A DNA stretch of 15,016 bases from Calditrichota bacterium (lineage in GTDB: Bacteria; Electryoneota; RPQS01), in NCBI GenBank assembly GCA_020057985.1, contig JAGVEU010000213.1, positions 1 through 15,016 on the forward strand, given 5' to 3'. The notes beneath the pieces were generated by a model. The model did no database searches, was not told the origin of the DNA, and worked only from the letters and a program-made list of their open reading frames with translations. Numbering within the stretch: the first letter of the stretch is position 1; each line of letters starts with the position of its first letter. Made by a program: the position numbers and the translations under genes. This document shows, in pieces, positions 7,411 through 12,964 of this stretch.

Positions 7411-7711
7411 AAATTCGCTGCTCAGATTCCAGGATCGCTCGACGCAACAGATAATTCTCACTGGATTTCACACTTCGGTGCGTCATCAGATCAACTTTCC
7501 GCGCGAATATTCCTTCAAGTTCTTCGGCCATTTCCACCCAGTCAAACAGCGTCCATCCGGCGCGAGGCGCAAACGTCACCAGCACGTCCACGTCGCTATC
7601 CGGCCCAAAATCTTCCCGCAGCACCGACCCGAAGAGCGAGAACTCCACGATCTTCCACTTCTGGCAGAAGGCCTCAATCTTGGCTTGGTCTATCGGAATC
7701 TGAGGTTGCAT
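7400..7711 (-). CDS. mntA: MntA-type minimal nucleotidyltransferase antitoxin, module 2
   Basis: 103-residue MNT antitoxin with G28-S29...D40-V-D42 and Asp74 in A-R-K-V-D-L. The first 48 residues differ from those of module 1 at only two places (Arg/Gln4 and Glu/Asp39), but the second half (from about residue 50) is clearly different, as expected after recombination or gene conversion. It begins 3 bases after the stop of the AbrB-like gene and overlaps its hepT by 11 bases. AbrB-like, MntA and HepT together probably form one transcription unit started by the strong ribosome-binding site of the AbrB-like gene. Confidence 0.9.
   Translation of the reverse strand: MQPQIPIDQAKIEAFCQKWKIVEFSLFGSVLREDFGPDSDVDVLVTFAPRAGWTLFDWVEMAEELEGIFARKVDLMTHRSVKSSENYLLRRAILESEQRIYAA
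7641..7699. repeat. 59-bp exact direct repeat, copy B (5' end of mntA module 2)
   Basis: Partner of the repeat at 6984-7042. A third, more diverged relative (about 30 of 35 bases) lies at 10560-10594 in the mntA stub. Confidence 0.9.
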
Positions 7712-7714
7712 AGG

Positions 7715-7912
7715 TTATGGGTTCTTCTCAAGAACAGGAATCAACACAATGTCTCCTTTAGCGACCTTCGCAGCACGTTTCAGTCGTCTGACCTTGAAGG
7801 ACTCGCCAACTTCAATTCCCATTTCTTCGCAAATAGCTCTGGGGATTATCAGCTTCTTCTTGCAACGCACTCGCGGCGCAGCAGTTGCATTTCGAGTTCG
7901 TGGTGTTGACAT
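7715..7912 (-). CDS. AbrB/SpoVT-like small DNA-binding protein
   Basis: 65-residue protein with the swapped-hairpin AbrB signature: R-V-R-C-K-K-K-L-I-I-P-R-A-I-C-E-E-M-G-I followed by E-V-G-E-S-F-K-V-R and D-I-V-L-I-P. AbrB-like proteins of this size usually act as antitoxin or repressor of their own operon (MazE-like). The start at 7912 is well supported by AGGAGG five bases upstream; the frame continues to 8029, but that part reads through palindromic repeat DNA. It sits 3 bases before mntA of module 2, so it is probably the first gene of a five-gene transcription unit and a candidate autoregulator, or a remnant antitoxin whose own toxin is lost. A damaged second copy exists at 10234-10515. 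Confidence 0.8.
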   Translation of the reverse strand: MSTPRTRNATAAPRVRCKKKLIIPRAICEEMGIEVGESFKVRRLKRAAKVAKGDIVLIPVLEKNP

Positions 7913-7917
7913 CAATT

Positions 7918-7923
7918 CCTCCT
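7918..7923 (-). promoter_or_regulatory. Strong ribosome-binding site of the AbrB-like gene
   Basis: The coding strand reads AGGAGG with a 5-base spacer before the ATG at 7912. It is the best Shine-Dalgarno match in the accessory region and decides this start over the upstream in-frame alternative at 8029. Confidence 0.8.
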
Positions 7924-7939
7924 GACAGATCAGTGTAGC

Positions 7940-7957
7940 GACACAGCTTGCTGTGTC
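7940..7957. repeat. Palindrome upstream of the AbrB-like gene
   Basis: GACACAGC and GCTGTGTC form a perfect 8-bp inverted repeat around TT. It lies 28 bases upstream of the AbrB-like start. It could be an operator for that protein, but it also looks like a dispersed palindromic repeat core seen in many bacterial genomes, so its role is open. Confidence 0.7.
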
Positions 7958-8014
7958 CTCTTTTAGATGCGAAAACCGAAAGTCATTCCCGAAATGGGCT
8001 GTGATAAGATTGCA

Positions 8015-8034
8015 GCGGGGTGAGGACACCCCGC
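8015..8034. repeat. Second palindrome in the same intergenic region
   Basis: GCGGGGTG and CACCCCGC pair perfectly around AGGA. Together with the palindrome at 7940-7957 it occupies the 168-base gap (7913-8080) between the small membrane protein gene and the AbrB-like gene. No T-run follows the stem on the minus strand, so it is a poor match to an intrinsic terminator. No clear sigma-70 promoter was recognised in the gap. Confidence 0.65.
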
Positions 8035-8080
8035 TCGGCGTGCCCTATTCTCGCGCCTTTATTATAAGCCCAAGTCTTCT

Positions 8081-8350
8081 TTACCCTTTTCCAATGCTCG
8101 TATCAGAATTATTTGGATTTTGAATTTCGGATTTTGGATTTTCCTTCAAGCCCCACCACAACATCCCAATCGCAAACGCAGCAATTAAAATCCACCGTCC
8201 GAAATATAAAAACAACTCCAGCCAGCGCAGGAACTCGTCAACTTTCTCACCCTTCTTTCCCCACTCATGCTTATAGTATGCCCAAAGCAGACCAAATGCT
8301 GAGACAGTTAGAAAAGCAAGAACCGCTTTGATCCAGAATCCTGCTAACAT
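8081..8350 (-). CDS. Small two-helix membrane protein, unknown function
   Basis: 89 residues with two hydrophobic segments (about 4-25 and 47-67) joined by a charged linker (K-H-E-W-G-K-K-G-E-K-V-D-E-F), so probably an inner-membrane hairpin. The ATG at 8350 is preceded by AGAGGA. The C-terminal tail from about residue 69 (K-E-N-P-K-S-E-I-Q-N-P-N) is the translation of a dispersed DNA repeat and probably not functional. The gene begins 46 bases after the stop of the protease-TPR gene and may be cotranscribed with it. I do not recognise the family. Confidence 0.6.
   Translation of the reverse strand: MLAGFWIKAVLAFLTVSAFGLLWAYYKHEWGKKGEKVDEFLRWLELFLYFGRWILIAAFAIGMLWWGLKENPKSEIQNPNNSDTSIGKG
8112..8142. 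repeat. Dispersed 'gaatttcggattttgg' type repeat in a gene tail
   Basis: Short alternating pieces TTTGGATTTT, GAATTTCGG and ATTTTGGATTTT. Repeats of this kind occur between genes in many uncultivated and multicellular bacteria and, read through, give N-P-K-S-E-I peptides, exactly as seen at the end of the small membrane protein. This suggests the repeat has invaded the 3' end of that gene. Confidence 0.6.
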
Positions 8351-8396
8351 CGCATCCTCTCAACCCATGAGATCGAATCGAATTCGATGCCTTTTC

Positions 8397-10250
8397 TCAA
8401 GGTCGATAGCCTAAATGCATCGCCCTTTTTAAGGCTTGAGTACCTTCAACATAACGCCCAAGGTTGCCCAGCACCACCCCCTTGCTATGCCATGCTTCGG
8501 CAAAGTCCGGCTTCAACTGGATCGCCTTTTCAAAGGACTGAAGTGCTTCGCTATCGAGCCCAAGCTCGTAGAGCGTCCCCCCCTTGTTGTACCACGCCTC
8601 GGCATAGTCCGGCTTTAGTTGGATGGCCCAATCATAGGCCTGAAGTTCCTCTGCAGAACGCCCAAGGTCGCCCAGCGTTACACCCTTGCAATACCACGCT
8701 ATGGCATCGTCCGGCCGTAGCTGGATCACCTTTTCAAAGGTTTGAAGCGCTGCACTACTACTCCCAAGCTTGCCAAGCGCCAGACCTTTGTTGTACCACG
8801 CCTCGGCATAGTCCGGTTTTAGCCGGATGGCCATCTCAAAGGCCGAAAGGGCTTCTCCATAGTCCCCAAGGCTGCCAAGTATCACCCCCTGCGAATACCA
8901 CGCAGCAGCAAAGTCCGGCTTGAGCTGTAACGCCCTCTCAAAGGCCAGAAGGGTCTCTCTATAGCGCCCAAGCTTGCCAAGCAGCTCCCCTTTGTTATAC
9001 CACGCGTCGGCAAAATCCGGCTTGAGCTGGATCGCCTTTTCATAGGCATGAAGCGCTTCCGAATAGCGGCCAAGGTCGCCAAGCAACTTTCCCTTGTTAT
9101 ACCACGCGTCGGCAAAGTCAGGCTTGAGCTGGATCGCCTTTTCATAGGCTTGAAGCTCTTCCGAATAGCGGCCAAGGTTGCCAAGCGCAACTCCCTTGCC
9201 CTCCCACGCATCGGCAAAGTCTGGCTTCAGTTGGATGGCCCTTTCAAAGGCCGAAAGGGCTTCTGCAAGATGCGCGAGCCAGCTCAGCGCCACCCCCTTG
9301 TTATACCACGCGTCGGCAAAGTCCGGATTGAGCTGGATGGTCATCTCAAAGGCCGGAAGGGCTTCTGCCCAGCGCCCGAGCTCGCCATTGCAGTATCCAA
9401 TGTAAAAGTAAGCGCCTGCGAAGTCAGGCTTCTTTGCTGCCGCCTGCTCAAATTTAGGAAGTGCTTTCTCATATTCATTAGCCCAGATAAGTTCGAGCCC
9501 CGCTCGATAAAGACCATCCGCAGCCTCGATCTTAGGAACTGGTGAAAGCAAAGTCCGTCCGGGGGTCGAAGGCTTCACGGACTGCATAAGATTTCTGACT
9601 CGTTTGCTAGGAATCGCGAAGTTGAGGTTTTGACCTTCAACAATCGTCCCCTTTGCCACGCCGATGACATTTCCCTTGATGTCAATAACTGGGCCGCCAC
9701 TTGAGCCGGGAGATATCGGGGCAGTGATCTGGATGATATCACCGAAGTTCTCAATATCTCGAACGGCTGACACGATGCCGTCTGAGACTGTCTGTTCAAG
9801 CCCAAGTGGACAACCGATGACTACAACCTGTTCGCCTACCCTTGGCAGTGTTCCACGTACAGTCGCGGCGTGCACTGCATGCCTCAGAATTTTCACGGAT
9901 AGTAAAGCAAGGTCGCCGTCCATGTCATCCGCAAGTACCGAAGAGCCAGAATACACCTTGCCATCCGATGTCTTGACTTCGAAACGGCTGGCACCTTCGA
10001 TAACATGGTGATTGGTTATGACATCTCCGCTGTCGCTAACAAAAAAACCGCTGCCCTGCCCAATCAAATTATCCGTTTCGTCATAAGTCAAGATGACCAC
10101 CACCGATGGTGAAATTCTCTCAATGATGTCCGGCAGGTTCTGCTGCGCCAAGGTTGATGAAGTGGCTCCGATACATATCAGGAAGAGTAGACTTCGCAAA
10201 AATATACGGTGAGATTCCACAGATTCTCCCGCCTTATGATTTGGACGCAT
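8397..10250 (-). CDS. Exported trypsin-like (HtrA-type) serine protease with 11 C-terminal TPRs
   Basis: Predicted 617-residue secreted or periplasmic protein. A basic N-terminus and hydrophobic stretch (about 17-30) ending near S-T-L-A-Q-Q look like a cleavable signal peptide. An S1-fold protease follows with a complete triad: His82 in T-N-H-H-V-I, Asp113 in D-G-D-L-A-L-L, and Ser184 in P-G-S-S-G-G-P-V. HtrA proteins usually have a PDZ domain next; here instead there are eleven 34-residue tetratricopeptide repeats (about 243-617) of the form F-A-D-A-W-Y-N-K-G...A-I-Q-L-K-P-D, a protein-binding solenoid. The ATG at 10250 is preferred over TTG at 10292 since it gives a normal signal peptide, but the ribosome site is weak. 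The gene start overlaps the tail of the AbrB-like pseudogene. The substrate is unknown; a role in periplasmic quality control or in conflict is equally possible. Confidence 0.88.
   Translation of the reverse strand: MRPNHKAGESVESHRIFLRSLLFLICIGATSSTLAQQNLPDIIERISPSVVVILTYDETDNLIGQGSGFFVSDSGDVITNHHVIEGASRFEVKTSDGKVYSGSSVLADDMDGDLALLSVKILRHAVHAATVRGTLPRVGEQVVVIGCPLGLEQTVSDGIVSAVRDIENFGDIIQITAPISPGSSGGPVIDIKGNVIGVAKGTIVEGQNLNFAIPSKRVRNLMQSVKPSTPGRTLLSPVPKIEAADGLYRAGLELIWANEYEKALPKFEQAAAKKPDFAGAYFYIGYCNGELGRWAEALPAFEMTIQLNPDFADAWYNKGVALSWLAHLAEALSAFERAIQLKPDFADAWEGKGVALGNLGRYSEELQAYEKAIQLKPDFADAWYNKGKLLGDLGRYSEALHAYEKAIQLKPDFADAWYNKGELLGKLGRYRETLLAFERALQLKPDFAAAWYSQGVILGSLGDYGEALSAFEMAIRLKPDYAEAWYNKGLALGKLGSSSAALQTFEKVIQLRPDDAIAWYCKGVTLGDLGRSAEELQAYDWAIQLKPDYAEAWYNKGGTLYELGLDSEALQSFEKAIQLKPDFAEAWHSKGVVLGNLGRYVEGTQALKRAMHLGYRP
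8400..9524. repeat. Tandem 102-bp coding repeats (11 TPR units)
   Basis: Eleven head-to-tail units of about 102 bases, each encoding one TPR. Several neighbours are close at the DNA level, notably the units around 9000-9060 and 9102-9162, indicating recent unit duplication. Unit number could vary between strains by recombination or slippage. Confidence 0.85.
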
Positions 10251-10515
10251 TTTCGCTTCTGTGGCGCCGACGGCGCGAGAGCAAGCATTCAATCGCGGTC
10301 ATCTTCGGTTCGGCTTCAGTGACACTCCATTCCGGATCAGGAATCAAAACAACAACTCCCTATGTGATTTTCTGCGTACGCTTCACTCGTGAAACCGTGA
10401 AGGTATCGCCCATCTCAATTCTCAACTCCTCGCACACGGATGCAGAAATCGTTAAGTGCTTCTTGCGACAAACGCGAATTTCTTTGTCTTGATTTCGGAG
10501 TCGCGTTGCTAGCAT
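10234..10515 (-). pseudogene. AbrB/SpoVT-like gene interrupted by an in-frame TAG
   Basis: From the ATG at 10515 the frame reads an AbrB-like domain with R-V-C-R-K-K-H-L-T-I-S-A-S-V-C-E-E-L-R-I-E-M-G, aligning with the intact copy at 7715-7912 along its length. It meets TAG at 10360-10362 after 51 codons. Immediately after the TAG the same frame resumes the family ending (G-V-V-V-L-I-P-D-P-E-W) and stays open to TAA at 10234. A single substitution would therefore explain the break. TAG is a normal stop in this genome (ileS uses it), so recoding is unlikely. The 51-residue product might still fold in part. It follows the mntA stub by 22 bases, and its tail overlaps the protease start. Confidence 0.75.
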
Positions 10516-10537
10516 CAGATTCTCCAATATGGGAACG

Positions 10538-10594
10538 CTAGTTTTTATAGATTGCTTCGATCTTGGTTTGATCTATGAGAATGCGATGTTGCAT
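10538..10594 (-). pseudogene. N-terminal stub of an mntA gene
   Basis: ATG at 10594 opens an 18-codon frame starting M-Q-H-R-I-L-I-D-Q-T-K-I-E-A that ends in TAG at 10538. The first 14 residues match the start of the MntA proteins of modules 1 and 2 (M-Q-P-R-I-P-I-D-Q-A-K-I-E-A), with about 30 of 35 bases identical. The catalytic G-S-x10-D-x-D part is missing, so it cannot be an active enzyme. It is the trace of a further HepT-MntA module lost by deletion, just downstream of the TIR-like gene. Confidence 0.75.
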
Positions 10595-10612
10595 TGATTC
10601 GGTTTCTTGATC

Positions 10613-11683
10613 TCAGGCAAGCCGTCTGTTTTTTACGACCCCTAAGCGTGTTTCGAGACAAGTTCTGACAGTCTGTGTATCGCCAATCGAGTACTCTTGG
10701 AATTTGATCCCAGTTAAATCGAATGGTATTCGCGACTGTCCCGGTTTTGTCACCCTATTATCGAAGTATTCCTTTTGCATGAATCCAATAATATGCTTTC
10801 CGCGAGCCAGAGCATAACCGATTTCCACATAGCAGTTTGGTCGGTTATATGTTATATCGGCTATCACAAACGCACAGGAATCAATGTAATCAAAGATATC
10901 GACGTGAATGCTTTTCTTGGGTTCCTCGCTCTCTTGGAACACAGGGAAAAAGGGCTCGCCATCGAAGATACCTTTGTACGTATCCAAGATTGCTTGGTGT
11001 GCCACCTCGTCATCAGGACTATTCTCATAGTCATCTACATGGCATGCTGCGATAATAAATACAATACTATCATCTCCACCCGGATTCGCTTCGTATAAAA
11101 GTCGTCCTGCATGGGTAAGAAGACTGTTACCCCCCGAATAGGACACGACATACTCTGACTTCTGTAAAGCTTGTAGTTCTCGACTGATGGGGCTAGATGG
11201 AAAGTGAGCGCTTCTATCGATAGCTATGTCGGATTCGTGCCCTTTCTCATACAGGATGTCGAGAATAATCTGCCGCGCAAGGCGGTTCTCTTCAATATGA
11301 AGTCGCCGCATTAGTGGGTGAAGAACAGTCACGGCTTTCGAATTCCTCTCGAACCCAAAAGTTACTTCATTTCGATCTTCTGATCTTGCAGATAAGATGA
11401 TAGGATCATATTCCCCCTCGGAGAAGGGATGCATCCCATAAGAAGTGTCAAGTGTCATGCATTTGGCAAGGTTGACACTTGCTTCAAGCATTGCGCTTTC
11501 TCGCAATTCAGGGCTATCCCGAAAGGGAAAATCAATATATTTAAGTACAACTGCAAAGTCGTTTGTTCCTTCGTGAAAGACAAGATCGCAACATCCTTGT
11601 GAATCGCCTCCAGTGAAATATGCTTTAACGTCTATTCGAACCTTACGGAGACTTCGGTCACGATATTTTACGGTTTTTTCCAA
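10613..11683 (-). CDS. Three-domain protein with winged-helix-like middle and TIR-like/nucleoside deoxyribosyltransferase-like C-terminal domain
   Basis: 356 residues from a TTG start at 11683 (an upstream in-frame stop leaves no better start; the first ATG is at residue 65, so the N-terminus may be truncated). Residues 1-125 form an unrecognised domain. Residues 130-200 look like a winged helix (R-L-A-R-Q-I-I-L-D-I-L...I-S-R-E-L-Q-A-L...L-L-T-H-A-G-R-L-L-Y). Residues 205-335 contain I-V-F-I-I-A-A-C-H, then D-Y-I-D-S-C-A-F-V-I-A-D-I-T and R-P-N-C-Y-V-E-I-G-Y-A-L-A-R-G-K. The last is the signature of the nucleoside 2-deoxyribosyltransferase/TIR-like superfamily, with Glu287 as the candidate catalytic residue. 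Relatives in this fold cleave N-glycosidic bonds of nucleosides or NAD and often serve as effectors in antiphage systems. The gene sits among toxin-antitoxin genes, which fits a defence role by inference only. Confidence 0.65.
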   Translation of the reverse strand: MEKTVKYRDRSLRKVRIDVKAYFTGGDSQGCCDLVFHEGTNDFAVVLKYIDFPFRDSPELRESAMLEASVNLAKCMTLDTSYGMHPFSEGEYDPIILSARSEDRNEVTFGFERNSKAVTVLHPLMRRLHIEENRLARQIILDILYEKGHESDIAIDRSAHFPSSPISRELQALQKSEYVVSYSGGNSLLTHAGRLLYEANPGGDDSIVFIIAACHVDDYENSPDDEVAHQAILDTYKGIFDGEPFFPVFQESEEPKKSIHVDIFDYIDSCAFVIADITYNRPNCYVEIGYALARGKHIIGFMQKEYFDNRVTKPGQSRIPFDLTGIKFQEYSIGDTQTVRTCLETRLGVVKNRRLA

Positions 11684-11727
11684 GACTTCTCTCGTATTAC
11701 ATAAAGGATTACCTACTCAGAATTCGG

Positions 11728-11984
11728 TTACTGCCCTCTTCCCGGAAACAACTGCATGGCTTCATCAACCTCTTTGCGTTGAGATGCGGCACTCCTCACG
11801 ATACAACCAGTTTCCCCTCCCGCACGGCACTGCGCACCGTCGAAGAATTCAGCTTCTTGTCCTCAAATTCCTCCGGCGTATACGGTAAGACATCCATATC
11901 TTCCGGACAATTCCACAACTTCAGGATCTGCACCATGCGGTCATGCCAGCGCACTCCGGCGAAGTGCGAGGAGTTCTGCTTCAT
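11728..11984 (-). pseudogene. C-terminal remnant of an MNT gene with scrambled end
   Basis: An intact 62-codon frame (11796-11984) starts with an ATG whose ATGA overlaps the stop of hepT module 3. From residue 6 it aligns with residues 51-110 of the MNT protein at 12632-12964: R-W-H-D-R, L-W-N, D-V-L-P-Y-T, E-F-E-D-K-K. The N-terminal half with the G-S-x10-D-x-D site is absent. After its stop another frame continues with V-R-S-A-A...E-V-D-E-A-M-Q-L-F-P-G-R and ends in TAA at 11728, matching the true family ending (A-V-E-E-A-V-Q-L-F-P-S-R). The sequence VRSA is thus seen twice, as if a small duplication or frameshift split the tail. It is most likely dead, although translation coupled to hepT could still make a 62-residue peptide. 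Confidence 0.7.
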
Positions 11985-12319
11985 TCCTCAGGCGGCACGA
12001 GCGGCTCGATCAAACTGATTAACTGAGGAACACTTAGCTGGCTTGTATCCCACACCTTTCTCAGATTGATTCGCATGTAGTCGTGGACAACTTTATGCCG
12101 CATCCCGGTCATATCACTCCACGGAATTGTGGGGTGTGATTCCCTGAAGCCCTTGGATATTTTTCCCGCCGCCTCGCCAATAATGCCAATCTGTCTGATG
12201 ACTGAGTCCTGAAGAAGTTCGTTGGTAAGGAAGTCTTCAAAACTCTTGCCATTCGTGTGGCGTCGTATCTTTCGGGTGGCCAGCAGGATGTGAAGCAAGA
12301 GTGCATCATCACGCTGCAT
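11981..12319 (-). CDS. hepT: HepT-type HEPN ribonuclease toxin (DUF86), module 3
   Basis: 112 residues, M-Q-R-D-D-A...P-L-V-P-P-E-E, with Arg74-H-K-V-V-His79-D-Tyr81 as the R-x4-H-x-Y active site, at the same positions as the other two copies. The start at 12319 is chosen by alignment; a frame extending to 12418 only reads through the partner gene. It overlaps mntA module 3 by 11 bases at its start and shares an ATGA with the MNT remnant at its end. It belongs to the run HEPN-MNT-mntA-hepT that follows purine nucleoside phosphorylase. The target RNA is unknown. Confidence 0.9.
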   Translation of the reverse strand: MQRDDALLLHILLATRKIRRHTNGKSFEDFLTNELLQDSVIRQIGIIGEAAGKISKGFRESHPTIPWSDMTGMRHKVVHDYMRINLRKVWDTSQLSVPQLISLIEPLVPPEE

Positions 12320-12620
12320 AAACAGTCCGCGCAGTAGAGAGAATCTGCTTTCGGATAATGTAGTTATCGCTTTGCTCGATCGCACTTCTTTCGCCGATCT
12401 CGACTTTGCGGCCAACAATCTTGCTTAGCTCTTCTTCAGCATGAAGGATGTCGAAAAGCGTCCAACGTGAATCTGGCGCAAATGTGACCAACACATCTAC
12501 ATCGCTGTCAGGGCGAAAATCCTCCCGCAGAACAGACCCAAATAGCGCAAGCTCCGTAATCTGCCACTTCTGGCAGAATTCAGCAAGCTTTCCGCGATCT
12601 ATGTCTATCTGAACACTCAT
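12309..12620 (-). CDS. mntA: MntA-type minimal nucleotidyltransferase antitoxin, module 3
   Basis: 103 residues with G28-S29...D40-V-D42; the third acidic position is Glu74 (G-R-K-V-E-I) where modules 1 and 2 have Asp. Its second half (E-Q-S-D-N-Y-I-I-R-K-Q-I-L-S) is the closest match to that of module 1, while its first half is less like modules 1 and 2 than they are to each other. The ATG at 12620 has GAGG 8 bases upstream. It begins 11 bases after the unrelated-type MNT gene (12632-12964) and overlaps hepT by 11 bases. Confidence 0.9.
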   Translation of the reverse strand: MSVQIDIDRGKLAEFCQKWQITELALFGSVLREDFRPDSDVDVLVTFAPDSRWTLFDILHAEEELSKIVGRKVEIGERSAIEQSDNYIIRKQILSTARTVYAA

Positions 12621-12631
12621 TGTCTATGCCT

Positions 12632-12964
12632 CTAAGCCGTCCTTGATGGAAACAGTTGCACCGCCTCTTCAACCGCCGCGCGAACAGCGATATAATTGTC
12701 TTTTTTGTCATTGAATTCAGCGCGAGTATAGGGGACAAGATCAACCATTTCGTTGCGATTCCAAATCTGAATGAGCAGAGAGACACGGTCACGCCATCTC
12801 ATCCCTTGAAAACTTTCTGAAACGATAATCAGATCATAATCGCTGTACTTGCGACTGTCACCACGAGCGCGACTCCCAAAGAGTAGCACCAACTCCGGTT
12901 GCAACTCGGATTGTAGTCGAGCGAGGAAAGGAGCTAAGTCTTGTTCAACCGATTGAGTATCCAT
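12632..12964 (-). CDS. MNT-family nucleotidyltransferase, partner of the upstream HEPN protein
   Basis: 110 residues with L-F-G-S-R-A-R-G-D at 28-36 and D42-Y-D44, an intact G-S-x10-D-x-D site; a later acidic residue lies in E-M-V-D-L-V-P-Y-T (Asp75). It differs from the MntA type of modules 1-3 by the R-x-R-G loop and by its C-terminal half (R-W-R-D-R, W-N, E-F-N-D-K-K), and so belongs to another MNT subfamily. The ATG at 12964 has AAGGA 8 bases upstream. It overlaps the HEPN gene (12934-13320) by 31 bases. Together they look like a HEPN-MNT toxin-antitoxin pair of the other gene order (HEPN first). A truncated relative lies at 11728-11984. Confidence 0.85.
   Translation of the reverse strand: MDTQSVEQDLAPFLARLQSELQPELVLLFGSRARGDSRKYSDYDLIIVSESFQGMRWRDRVSLLIQIWNRNEMVDLVPYTRAEFNDKKDNYIAVRAAVEEAVQLFPSRTA

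Noticed and set aside
6910..7713. 267-codon open frame on the plus strand
   Set aside because: It runs antisense to mntA module 1, hepT module 2 and mntA module 2, which have clear motifs, and its repeated peptide is only the reverse of the duplicated mntA 5' end.
7913..8029. 39-residue N-terminal extension of the AbrB-like protein
   Set aside because: It translates palindromic repeat DNA, and AGGAGG directly supports the ATG at 7912.
8387..8923. 178-codon plus-strand frame with repeated Cys/Pro/Ser peptides
   Set aside because: It is antisense to the TPR units; the periodicity comes from the 102-bp coding repeats.
8400..9524. Regularly spaced repeats as a CRISPR array
   Set aside because: The units are 102 bp, encode TPRs in one frame and have no spacer/repeat division.
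10360..10362. TAG recoding or readthrough in the AbrB-like frame
   Set aside because: ileS ends in TAG, so TAG is used as a normal stop, and no recoding signal was recognised. A simple nonsense mutation is the easier explanation.
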